From contig JABIYQ010000570.1 of NCBI GenBank assembly GCA_018702715.1, positions 1 through 17,520 of the forward strand: a stretch of 17,520 bases of DNA, read 5' to 3'. The notes under the pieces are model-generated. The model did not search any database. It was not told the origin of the DNA and saw only the letters and a program-made list of their open reading frames with translations. Positions 1-7,485 of this stretch are shown here, in pieces. The position numbers and the translations under genes are program-made. Origin of the DNA: Desulfobacula sp. GTDB taxonomy: Bacteria; Desulfobacterota; Desulfobacteria; Desulfobacterales; Desulfobacteraceae. Positions within the stretch are counted from its first letter, which is position 1, and each line of letters opens with the position of its first letter.

Positions 1-14
1 TAATAAAAAACATA

Positions 15-2600
15 TTGGCTTCAAGGGGACAACTGCCCCACATCAAAACACCGGTAAACAAATGTGATGAAGAGGGGGGGTGTGGCGTAACAGGATTCAT
101 GTCCTCAATTCCCATTGCGGGCCGCCATATTTATGAACCTTCTGTTCAGATGCACAACAGGGGTAACGGCAAGGGTGGAGGCATCGCTGCTGTGGGATTA
201 AACGCGGCTGATCTCGGGGTCCCAAAGGATGTGCTTGAAGACCATTATCTTTTGCAGGTGGCATATCTTACTGAAACCGCCATCCCCAGGGTGGAGTTAT
301 CTAATATCACTCCAATGTTTGATATTTATAAATCTGAAAAGATCCCCACAATTGATGATTACACGTCTATAGGCCTTGAAATCAAACCCCCGGATGTCTG
401 GCGCTATTTTGTAAGGGTAAAGCCGGGAGTGCTTGAAAAATTTATCCAATACAATAATTTTTATGAAATGGATAAAAGAAAAGCTGAAGATGAATTTGTA
501 TTCCAGAACTCAACCCGGCTGAACCAGACCTATTATGCTTCCCTTGGGGAAAAACAGGCCTTTGTCCTGTCCCATGCCAGGAACGTTATGATTCTTAAGG
601 TGGTAGGCTATGCAGAACAGGCCACCCAGTATTACTGTCTGGATGATTTCAAAGCCCATGGCTGGATTGCACATCAGCGCTATCCAACCCGTGGACGTCT
701 CTGGCATCCCGGAGGGGCGCACCCTTTTTCAGGCATGCATGAAGCCCTTGTCCATAATGGTGATTTTGCCAATTACCATGCCGTTTGCGAGTATTTAAAA
801 CAGTATAATATCCATCCCCAGTTCCTTACAGATACGGAAACTTCCGTCCTGTTGCTGGATCTATATAATAGGGTATTTGAGTATCCGTTGGAATATATCA
901 TTGAGGCTCTGGCACCCACAACAGAATATGATTTTGACTGCCTGTCCCCTGAAAAACAGCAGGTTTACAGATATATTCAGTCCCAGCACATGACTGGATC
1001 ACCGGATGGTCCCTGGTTTTTTATCATTGCCAGAAATGATCCGTACCAGGACCTGATGCAGTTAATCGGGATCACAGATACTGCCATGCTCAGGCCCCAG
1101 GTATTTGCCCTTCAGGAAAGGGATGAGGTCCAGATCGGTCTTGTCTGCTCGGAAAAACAGGCGATAGATGCTACTTTGCAAAGCATTGCAAACGAAGACA
1201 AAAGATTCTGTCCCATTGCAGATAAATACTGGAATGCAAGGGGAGGCAGCTCAACGGACGGAGGTTCTTTTACCTTTACAATAAAGGATTCAGGAAAAGG
1301 GGATGGCAGCAAAAAACTTATCACCCAGAATAAATTCGGTGAGATTGTCAATACCCCTGAAGGCCAGACTGATTCTGATAGTTCTCTTAATATTTCCTCT
1401 TCTTTCGAAGATGAGATATTAACCCAAAAAATAATTGAATTATTTGATACAAATGATTTGCCGGCATTAAAACAATATTGCACCTTAGAAATTGGTATAT
1501 TAAATTTTAAGAGCACCAAACTATTGTGCGACACAATTCAATCCATTGCCAGGAAAGATAATGCTCAGAAGGCTGTAGTCATTGATCTTTTAACCCATTT
1601 GAATGACCGGATTTTTCAAACAGGCAATAAAAAAAGAAGTTCGATCCTCCAGATTATAAGGGAAAGCCTCAGGGCTATTTTTAAATCATCGCCTTACATC
1701 GGGGAGAATAAAAACAGCCCTTACACATATATTGACTATTCAACAAGAAAGGATTTAAGGGCTCCCGGGAAAAATGAAAAAATCCTTGTTGTGAATGCAA
1801 AAGAGTTTGAACCCGAAGGAAGAAACTGTGATTCCCGAATGATCAACCAGGCCTATCGGCTGGGATGGAAGCAGTATATCTGTTATGGATACAAGGGCCA
1901 GAGATTTACAGGCTGCGGGTTTGGATCTGACTCTGATGATGTAAGGTTTGATGTATACGATAGTTCCGGCGATTATATGGCATCGGGTATTGATGGTATG
2001 GAAATCCATGTCCACGGCAATGCTCAAGACCAGCTGGGACAGATAATGAAACGCGGTAAATTTGTGGTTCATGGTGATGTGGGACAAACCTTTATGTATG
2101 GTGCCAAGGGCGGAGATGTTTATATCCTAGGCAATGCAGCAGGACGTCCTCTGATCAATGCCACGGGCCGGCCCAGGGTGGTGATCAACGGCACCTGTCT
2201 TGATTATCTTGCAGAATCCTTTATGGCCGGTGATCCCCTGAAGGGGGGAGGATTTGTTATTGTCAATGGTATTACATTTGATGAGTGCGGCAACATGATT
2301 GATTTATCCATGCCCTATCCCGGATCAAATTTATTCTCTCTTGCTTCAGGAGGTGCTATTTTTTTGAGAGACCCTGAATGCAAGGTTGTGGATGAACATT
2401 TAAACGGCGGTGTGTTTGATAGGGTGACGCAAGCAGACTGGAAGTTGATTTTCCCCTATCTTGAGGAAAACGAAAGGTTATTTGGTATTTCTATTGAAGC
2501 AAATCTTTTAACAATTGATGGCCAAAAACAACCCTTTAATAAAGTCTATAGAAAAGTGGTACCAATAAAGTCACAGGCATTGGGGACTTCCAAAAAATAA
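15..2600 (+). CDS. Class II glutamine amidotransferase / GXGXG subunit of a split glutamate synthase
   Basis: Residues 23 to about 400 look like an Ntn-type glutaminase domain, with Cys23 in a GGCGVTGF context as the likely nucleophile that releases ammonia from glutamine. Residues about 600-810 form a GltB-type GXGXG beta-helix with many regularly spaced glycines (for example VHGNAQDQLG and VHGDVGQTFMYGAKGG). The FMN-binding synthase domain that separates these in a full-length GltB is missing; instead there is a mostly helical linker at about 440-570. The FMN and electron-transfer parts are therefore presumably on other genes, perhaps just left of the window. The TTG at 15 is provisional: no ribosome binding site is visible and the frame is open to the window edge, so the true start may lie upstream. 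Family assignment is firm; the exact reaction partner is inferred. Confidence 0.85.
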   Translation: MASRGQLPHIKTPVNKCDEEGGCGVTGFMSSIPIAGRHIYEPSVQMHNRGNGKGGGIAAVGLNAADLGVPKDVLEDHYLLQVAYLTETAIPRVELSNITPMFDIYKSEKIPTIDDYTSIGLEIKPPDVWRYFVRVKPGVLEKFIQYNNFYEMDKRKAEDEFVFQNSTRLNQTYYASLGEKQAFVLSHARNVMILKVVGYAEQATQYYCLDDFKAHGWIAHQRYPTRGRLWHPGGAHPFSGMHEALVHNGDFANYHAVCEYLKQYNIHPQFLTDTETSVLLLDLYNRVFEYPLEYIIEALAPTTEYDFDCLSPEKQQVYRYIQSQHMTGSPDGPWFFIIARNDPYQDLMQLIGITDTAMLRPQVFALQERDEVQIGLVCSEKQAIDATLQSIANEDKRFCPIADKYWNARGGSSTDGGSFTFTIKDSGKGDGSKKLITQNKFGEIVNTPEGQTDSDSSLNISSSFEDEILTQKIIELFDTNDLPALKQYCTLEIGILNFKSTKLLCDTIQSIARKDNAQKAVVIDLLTHLNDRIFQTGNKKRSSILQIIRESLRAIFKSSPYIGENKNSPYTYIDYSTRKDLRAPGKNEKILVVNAKEFEPEGRNCDSRMINQAYRLGWKQYICYGYKGQRFTGCGFGSDSDDVRFDVYDSSGDYMASGIDGMEIHVHGNAQDQLGQIMKRGKFVVHGDVGQTFMYGAKGGDVYILGNAAGRPLINATGRPRVVINGTCLDYLAESFMAGDPLKGGGFVIVNGITFDECGNMIDLSMPYPGSNLFSLASGGAIFLRDPECKVVDEHLNGGVFDRVTQADWKLIFPYLEENERLFGISIEANLLTIDGQKQPFNKVYRKVVPIKSQALGTSKK

Positions 2601-2631
2601 TTTTTTTTATTCTCATCCTCCAAATGAGATA

Positions 2632-2689
2632 GGCCGGCTCTTAACATTTTGAGTCGGCCGCCCCCTCCCTCATTTTTCACAGGGGAGGG
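2632..2689 (+). terminator. Two tandem hairpins after the amidotransferase gene
   Basis: A 9-bp GC-rich stem (2632-2640 with 2651-2659, one G-T pair) is followed at once by a second stem (CCCTCCC 2663-2669 with GGGAGGG 2683-2689). The sequence after it is only moderately T-rich, so termination is likely but not of the textbook form. It separates the glutamate synthase subunit from the cyclophilin gene. Confidence 0.6.
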
Positions 2690-2792
2690 CCTTGTTAGTT
2701 CTTTCTTTATGCTCTTGAAATTTTATGTTTGACAATTAAAAACTAGCACTTAAAGTTTGAGCATATTTATTTTTACTAAAAAGGAGAAAAAT

Positions 2793-3323
2793 ATGCCTGA
2801 CTTAACAGCAATTATCGAAACAAACAAAGGGTCTATCAATATAAAGCTATTTGCCGACCAGACCCCGGTCACCTGTGGTAATTTCGCAAATCTTGCAAAA
2901 AGGGAATACTATAACGGCCTTAAATTTCATCGTGTCATAGCAGATTTCATGATCCAGGGAGGTTGTCCTCATGGAAATGGAATGGGTGGACCGGGTTATG
3001 AGTTTAAGGATGAATGCAAAGCAGATTTGAAGCATGACAAACCCGGTATCCTTTCCATGGCTAATGCCGGTCCTGGAACAAACGGCAGTCAGTTTTTCAT
3101 CACCCATGGCCCCACTCCTCATCTGAATGGAATGCATACCGTTTTTGGCGTGGTGGAAAGTGATGAAGACCAGAAAATTGTGGACAGTATCGCCCAGGGC
3201 GATAGTATTGAAAAAATTACCATTAAAGGTAATTCAGGTGCTTTATTTAAAAAGGTAAAATCCAATATAGATGAGTGGAATAAAATCTTGAACAAACAAT
3301 TTCCCAAACTACCAAAAGCATAA
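2793..3323 (+). CDS. Cyclophilin-type peptidyl-prolyl cis-trans isomerase
   Basis: A single-domain cyclophilin of 176 residues that should catalyse cis-trans isomerisation of X-Pro bonds in protein folding. The signature blocks are all present: FHRVIADFMIQGG at 45-57 with catalytic Arg47, NGSQFFIT around residue 100, and HLNGMHTVFG at 110-119. The active-site Trp of human CypA is His110 here, a common bacterial variation. No signal peptide is seen, so it is probably cytoplasmic. The ATG at 2793 is chosen because AAGGAG lies at 2781-2786; the upstream in-frame TTG at 2757 has no such site. A lysine-rich tail of about 30 residues extends past the core. It stands alone, between terminators, and resembles PpiB, but the symbol is not certain. 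Confidence 0.93.
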   Translation: MPDLTAIIETNKGSINIKLFADQTPVTCGNFANLAKREYYNGLKFHRVIADFMIQGGCPHGNGMGGPGYEFKDECKADLKHDKPGILSMANAGPGTNGSQFFITHGPTPHLNGMHTVFGVVESDEDQKIVDSIAQGDSIEKITIKGNSGALFKKVKSNIDEWNKILNKQFPKLPKA

Positions 3324-3326
3324 GCC

Positions 3327-3493
3327 CTGTTAATTAGTATTTGAACGAAAACCCACTCATCTACTGCGTTGCTGCAAAATTTTGAAATCCTCATGTACAG
3401 AAGTACACTCCGGTTTCAAAATTTCTTGCGCCTTGTATATGAGCAACTTTTCATCCAAATACGGGTTTTCGGTCAGGCACTAATTATCAACAG
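3327..3493. repeat. 167-bp imperfect palindromic repeat element
   Basis: A long imperfect inverted repeat fills the gap after the cyclophilin gene. Outer arms are CTGTTAATTAGT (3327-3338) and its near complement at 3479-3493. Inner arms are CGAAAACCC (3346-3354) with GGGTTTTCG (3463-3471), and an AAATTTTGAAA-like block at 3378-3388 with its counterpart at 3414-3424. The apex is TGTAC-AGAA-GTACA (3394-3407). The right half has about 14 extra bases. It codes for nothing visible. From memory, similar palindromes are dispersed in Desulfobacterales genomes, which would make it a REP- or MITE-like element. It could also act as a terminator for the upstream gene. Confidence 0.6.
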
Positions 3494-3496
3494 ACT

Positions 3497-3535
3497 AAAA
3501 AAAAAGGCCGGAGCTGCTAATTCGCTCCGGCCTTT
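3497..3535 (-). terminator. Rho-independent terminator of the minus-strand hypothetical gene
   Basis: A perfect 12-bp stem (3503-3514 with 3524-3535) encloses a 9-nt loop. Read on the minus strand it is followed by a run of T (the A-run at 3497-3505). It lies 20 bp past the stop of the gene at 3556-3939, so it serves that gene; in the plus direction the T-run is weak. Confidence 0.85.
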
Positions 3536-3555
3536 GTGATATCAAGTTATAATTT

Positions 3556-3939
3556 TTATTCCAAATCCAGAAAAAAAGGAATGACATGGAGTGACTTAGA
3601 ATTTTCTTGAGTGTCACCCAACTGCCATTTTTTTATCTTAACGCCCATTTCTTCTATCTTTTTGATTATCCCTTTTATATTTATCAACGGATGTCGGAAA
3701 AACACATTGGGAAGGCCATAGGTCAGGTTGCACACCAGACATTTGCCGGGTCTCTGGATAAGGTTAAAGGCTAAGACAATCCGTTTGGCATGTGCAGAAA
3801 TGAATTCGAGCCTTATATCATATGCGCCATCTGTTGCATCCCCATAAAGTGCTTCAAAAAATTGATCACTGATTTTTCTTGGCAAAAGCGTGTCAAGGTA
3901 ATCCTGGGAAGATAGGTGTTCTAATACAGCTTGATCCAT
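3556..3939 (-). CDS. Conserved hypothetical protein
   Basis: A 127-residue soluble protein with no signal peptide or membrane segment. The most striking block is RPGKCLVCNLTYGLPNVF at 63-80, containing a CxxC pair (Cys67, Cys70); another is FFEALYGDATDGAYDI at 27-42. I recall near-identical blocks in a family found in sulfate-reducing Deltaproteobacteria that databases often label with a misleading homeobox-protein name; I cannot confirm this here. The function is unknown. The ATG at 3939 is preceded on the minus strand by AAGGA about 11 nt away. It is divergent from the nqr operon and has its own terminator, which supports it as a real single-gene unit. Confidence 0.8.
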   Translation of the reverse strand: MDQAVLEHLSSQDYLDTLLPRKISDQFFEALYGDATDGAYDIRLEFISAHAKRIVLAFNLIQRPGKCLVCNLTYGLPNVFFRHPLINIKGIIKKIEEMGVKIKKWQLGDTQENSKSLHVIPFFLDLE

Positions 3940-4089
3940 GTTACTCTTTATCCTTTTTGACTATGTTTTTTTTAAATCATCAATTTTTTTTATTAAATTT
4001 TCAAAGGAAAATCAAGATTTATTGAACCCTAAAATTATTTATGATACGTTAGATCTGATTTTTTCCTACTTGCTAAAAGGTTTCAAGAG
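3940..4089 (+). promoter_or_regulatory. AT-rich divergent region upstream of nqr
   Basis: This very AT-rich stretch lies between the minus-strand hypothetical gene and the nqr operon and should hold both promoters. A TATGAT at 4040-4045 is a possible -10 box for nqr, but no convincing -35 is placed 16-18 nt upstream (TTGAAC at 4022-4027 is too close). No riboswitch or strong hairpin was recognised. Confidence 0.35.
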
Positions 4090-4155
4090 ATGAAAAATTA
4101 TATGATTATAGAATCAATTTTTATTATTGGATTTCTCAATCTATGGAAAATATAA
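4090..4155 (+). CDS. Possible 21-residue leader peptide overlapping the nqrA start
   Basis: A short ORF, MKNYMIIESIFIIGFLNLWK plus a final Ile, begins with ATG at 4090 preceded by AAAAGG (4075-4080) at about 9 nt. It ends with TAA at 4153-4155, thirteen bases inside nqrA in another frame. The nqrA ATG itself has only a weak upstream GGA about 12 nt away, so ribosomes finishing the leader could re-initiate at nqrA. The product is hydrophobic, like a small membrane peptide. It may be a chance ORF in AT-rich DNA, and nothing else supports it. Confidence 0.35.
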   Translation: MKNYMIIESIFIIGFLNLWKI

Positions 4156-5531
4156 AAATATTAAAAGGGTTTAAAACACGGATTACGGGGATGCCGGATT
4201 TGAGTGTTATCCAAATGCCCGACCCTGAAACTATTGCAGTATCTGCCTTGGATATTCCTTATATCCGCCCAAAGCTTCTGGTAAAGGAAAATGATTCGGT
4301 AAAAACAGGCACGCCTCTTTTCTGCGACAAGCGAAACAAATGTATTTCCTATGTGTCACCAGCAACGGGAATCGTCAAGAAAATAGTATTTGGAGACAGA
4401 AGGCGGTTACAGGAAGTAGTTATTGCCCTATATAAAAACATAGATAAAAATTTGGATAAAAATTTGGATAAAACCTTGGATAAAAATTCGGGTAAGACAG
4501 ATGATTTTATCCAGTTTGAAACTTTGCCGGAAACAGATGTAGAAAAAATTCCAAGATCCAAAATTATAAATCTACTCCAACAAGGCGGGCTTTGGCAATG
4601 TTTGCGGGAGTTCCCTTCCAGGGACACAGCCGATGAAAACCATGCACCTCCCATGATCATTGTATCTTTAAATGGAAATGACCTGTTTTCTCCACATCCA
4701 AAAGTTATCATTGAAAATGAGACCTCATTTTTTGAATTCGGTTTAAAAATTCTAAAACAATTTTCAAACCGTATTATTGTCACCTCAAGGAAAAGCAGCC
4801 TGGACATGCTGAACGGATTTAAAGACCACATCACCCACGCAGTTCCGGATTTTTATCCTTCATGGGATCCGGCAGTAGTCCTTTATCAATTAAAAAAAAC
4901 CAGAGAGGAAAATCGTTCCTGGTGCATTACTGCTGAACATCTGATACTTATTGCCAAGCTTCTTTTAACGGGAAGGTATCCTGTAAAAAGAGTGGTGACT
5001 GTTACCAGGAAAAATGATAAAAAACCTCACCTCATAATCCGTCAGGGAGCACCTGTTCAAGGACTTGTGGGGCATCTTAGCGATAAATATATCATAACCA
5101 CAGGAAGATTCAACGGCAGGTTGGTAGATCCCAAATCTCATATGGGCTTTTTTGAAAACACACTGAACATTATCCCTGATAATCACAAAGAAGAATTGTT
5201 TGGTTTTATTCAACCAGGGCTTTCAAAGTCCAGCGTCTCCAGAACATTTTTATCCTGTCTCTCCAACTCTCCTAAAGATCTTGATGCAAATACTCATGGA
5301 GAGGAAAGGGCTTGCATTAATTGCGGTTATTGCACCAGTATCTGTCCCGTTGATCTTGCACCTAATTTTATTATGAAGGCCTTGTTCAGCGATGATATTG
5401 AGGATGCCTTAAGCTATGGTCTCCTGGATTGCTGCCGGTGTGGTCTGTGTTCCTATACCTGTCCGTCAAAAATCGAATTGACAAAAATTTTATCCGATGG
5501 AATGGAAGCTCATTACAAGGACAAAGAATAG
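4143..5531 (+). CDS. nqrA: NqrA, Na+-translocating NADH:quinone reductase subunit A, with two 4Fe-4S motifs
   Basis: This is the cytoplasmic subunit A of the Na+-pumping NADH:quinone reductase. Its 462 residues align with Vibrio NqrA by eye: GMPDLSV near the N-terminus, GLWQCLREFPSR near 150, TGRYPVKRVV near 280, and LFGFIQPGLSKSSVSRTFL near 350-370. Unlike Vibrio NqrA, the C-terminus has two complete cluster motifs, C391xxC394xxC397xxxC401P and C430xxC433xxC436xxxC440P, as in RnfC; at the second site Vibrio has only a degenerate LCTFVCPGK. So this subunit probably binds two 4Fe-4S clusters. Residues 101-116 are a low-complexity DKNL repeat. The RnfC-type glycine-rich NADH site was not seen. 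First gene of the operon; nqrB starts 3 nt after its stop. Confidence 0.93.
   Translation: MENIKILKGFKTRITGMPDLSVIQMPDPETIAVSALDIPYIRPKLLVKENDSVKTGTPLFCDKRNKCISYVSPATGIVKKIVFGDRRRLQEVVIALYKNIDKNLDKNLDKTLDKNSGKTDDFIQFETLPETDVEKIPRSKIINLLQQGGLWQCLREFPSRDTADENHAPPMIIVSLNGNDLFSPHPKVIIENETSFFEFGLKILKQFSNRIIVTSRKSSLDMLNGFKDHITHAVPDFYPSWDPAVVLYQLKKTREENRSWCITAEHLILIAKLLLTGRYPVKRVVTVTRKNDKKPHLIIRQGAPVQGLVGHLSDKYIITTGRFNGRLVDPKSHMGFFENTLNIIPDNHKEELFGFIQPGLSKSSVSRTFLSCLSNSPKDLDANTHGEERACINCGYCTSICPVDLAPNFIMKALFSDDIEDALSYGLLDCCRCGLCSYTCPSKIELTKILSDGMEAHYKDKE
4443..4490 (+). repeat. Four tandem 12-bp repeats within nqrA
   Basis: The unit GATAAAAATTTG occurs twice exactly (4443-4454, 4455-4466) and twice with one to two changes (4467-4478, 4479-4490). 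It encodes DKNL DKNL DKTL DKNS. Because 12 is a multiple of three, gain or loss of units would keep the frame. It sits in a surface-like linker where Vibrio NqrA is shorter. Confidence 0.9.
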
Positions 5532-5534
5532 CTT

Positions 5535-6695
5535 ATGAACTTTTTAAAAAAAATATTAGACTCAAGTGAAAAGCATTTTACAGGCTCAGGAAAACTCAAA
5601 GGACTGGAGCCTGTTTTTGATGCCATAAAAACTGTTGTTTTTTTTCCATCACCAAAGAATCAATATATCCCGTTTGTAAGGGACAACCTTGACTTGAAGC
5701 GGTTTATGACCTTTGTTCTCATTTCCCTTTTACCCGTACTGATATTTGGCATTTACAATACGGGTTTACAGGCCGGACTTGCCCAGGGGGAATCCCTTGT
5801 CTTTATTCAGGCTTTTTTGCTGGGCTCAAGAACTGTTTTGCCGATTATCCTTGTCACCTATGGTGTGGGCCTTTTCTGGGAAATTCTCTTTGCCTCGCTG
5901 CGAAAACATAAGATCAGCGAAGGATTCCTTGTCACAGGACTTTTATTCCCCTTAACCCTTCCAGCCACCATTCCCTTATGGCAGGTAGCGCTTGGAATCT
6001 CCTTTGGAGTGGTCATTGGAAAAGAAGTCTTTGGCGGAACCGGCAGAAACATCTTAAACCCGGCACTGACGGGTCGAGCCTTTTTATATTTTTCATATCC
6101 TGTTTCCATGTCAGGAGACGTCTGGATCGCGGCAAAGAATACCGTGGATGGTATCAGTGGGGCAACCGCCCTTTCTATTCTGGCCCTGGATGGTGAAAAA
6201 ATAACCACAGCCCTTTCCAATTCCGGGTTTACTTTATCCAATCTTTTTTTTGGTTTTATACCGGGAAGTATTGGGGAGACCTCGGCTTTATGCTGTATCC
6301 TGGGCGCCTCATTCCTTATCATAACAAAAATTGCAAATTTCAGGATTATCATTGGCGGAATTCTTGGATTAATTGTTACCTCCATCATTTTTTACCTGAT
6401 TCCCGGCGGCAGCGATTCCTGGATGGATGCGGGTCCTTTATACCATCTTTGTGCAGGTGGGTTTTTATTCGGCATATCCTTTATGGCAACAGATCCCGTG
6501 AGTGCGCCCGGTACCAATCCGGGCAGATGGATATATGGATTTTTAATTGGATTTTTAACTGTTACCATCCGGGTTGTCAATCCGGCCTTTGTTGAAGGCA
6601 CAATGCTTGCCATTTTATTTATGAATGTATTTGCTTCATTGCTGGATCATATTATAATTAAAAATAATGCATCAAAAAGGATCCCCAATGTCTGA
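5535..6695 (+). CDS. nqrB: NqrB, Na+-translocating NADH:quinone reductase membrane subunit B
   Basis: Membrane subunit B carries a covalently bound FMN and, in characterised enzymes, riboflavin, and forms much of the Na+ and quinone site. The flavinylation motif is VDGISGATAL with Thr211 as the expected FMN attachment residue. Other family blocks are VRDNLDLKRFM near 53, GKEVFGGTGRNILNPALTGRAF near 160-180 and FMATDPVSAPGTNPGRWIYG near 320. It has about ten hydrophobic segments and 386 residues, slightly shorter than the 412 of Vibrio, mainly in a loop before residue 100. AAGGAC lies just before the ATG, within the end of nqrA. Its last 8 bases overlap the preferred nqrC start. The transferase ApbE that would attach FMN is not in this window. 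Confidence 0.96.
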   Translation: MNFLKKILDSSEKHFTGSGKLKGLEPVFDAIKTVVFFPSPKNQYIPFVRDNLDLKRFMTFVLISLLPVLIFGIYNTGLQAGLAQGESLVFIQAFLLGSRTVLPIILVTYGVGLFWEILFASLRKHKISEGFLVTGLLFPLTLPATIPLWQVALGISFGVVIGKEVFGGTGRNILNPALTGRAFLYFSYPVSMSGDVWIAAKNTVDGISGATALSILALDGEKITTALSNSGFTLSNLFFGFIPGSIGETSALCCILGASFLIITKIANFRIIIGGILGLIVTSIIFYLIPGGSDSWMDAGPLYHLCAGGFLFGISFMATDPVSAPGTNPGRWIYGFLIGFLTVTIRVVNPAFVEGTMLAILFMNVFASLLDHIIIKNNASKRIPNV

Positions 6696-7455
6696 AGCAG
6701 ACAATAAAGCCCCAGGGAAAAACAGCAAGACAAATGTTATCCTGTTCGCCTTGCTGCTCTCGATCATATGCAGTCTTTTAATTTCGCTTGCTGCAGTCGG
6801 GTTAAAGGGATTTCAGATAGCCAATATTGAACTTGATAAAAAGGTTAATATCCTTAAAGCAGCTGATCTCATAGGCAATAAAAAGCCTGCCAAAGAAAAA
6901 ATAAATAAACTTTATGATACCCATATAAAGGCGGTCATGGTGGATGATCAGGGCAAAATCCTTGAGATCTATGACCCCAATTCTTTAAATTTTTATGTTT
7001 TTGAAGAAAATGGGGTTATCAAGGGATATATCCTTCCAATCAACACCCGGGGTCTATGGGGGAAAATACATGGGTATCTGGCCTTTGAAAATGATGGACA
7101 GACCGTATCCGGGTTTTCAGTTTTCAGCCATTCTGAAACCCCAGGTCTTGGCGGAGAGATAGAAAGCGCCTGGTTTCAAAAAAATTTTAAAGGCAAAAAA
7201 ATATTAAACACCCAGAATAAATTTGTTTCAGTGGGTATTGCAAAAGGAAAAGCTGCCAATCTCTCCGAGGACAAACAAGCACATTATGTAGATGGAATTT
7301 CAGGAGCAACACTGACGGGCAGGTTTCTTTCAGAAGGAATAAAACAAACCCTAATCAAGTATGATTCCGTGTCCATTACTTTCAGACACAGACAGCTTAA
7401 AACCCAAAAAGATGAGAACCCAAAACGGATAAACCTTAAGAATACAGAGCAATAG
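6688..7455 (+). CDS. nqrC: NqrC, Na+-translocating NADH:quinone reductase subunit C
   Basis: NqrC is a single-span membrane protein whose external domain carries a covalent FMN. One hydrophobic segment lies at about residues 14-34. The motif VDGISGATLTG contains the attachment residue, Thr208, close to the C-terminus as usual. The block SHSETPGLGGEIES near 150 is also typical. I chose the ATG at 6688 because AAGGA (6677-6681) sits six bases before it and no such site precedes the ATG at 6667; the gene then has 255 residues and overlaps nqrB by 8 bp, implying coupled translation. A hydrophilic tail of about 30 residues follows the flavin site. Confidence 0.95.
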   Translation: MSEADNKAPGKNSKTNVILFALLLSIICSLLISLAAVGLKGFQIANIELDKKVNILKAADLIGNKKPAKEKINKLYDTHIKAVMVDDQGKILEIYDPNSLNFYVFEENGVIKGYILPINTRGLWGKIHGYLAFENDGQTVSGFSVFSHSETPGLGGEIESAWFQKNFKGKKILNTQNKFVSVGIAKGKAANLSEDKQAHYVDGISGATLTGRFLSEGIKQTLIKYDSVSITFRHRQLKTQKDENPKRINLKNTEQ

Positions 7456-7485
7456 GATACAAACCAGACAAGAAGGATGATATCA

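Noticed and set aside
5858..6388. A 176-codon minus-strand ORF inside nqrB
   Set aside because: It is the antisense shadow of a well-conserved membrane protein gene and has no family resemblance.
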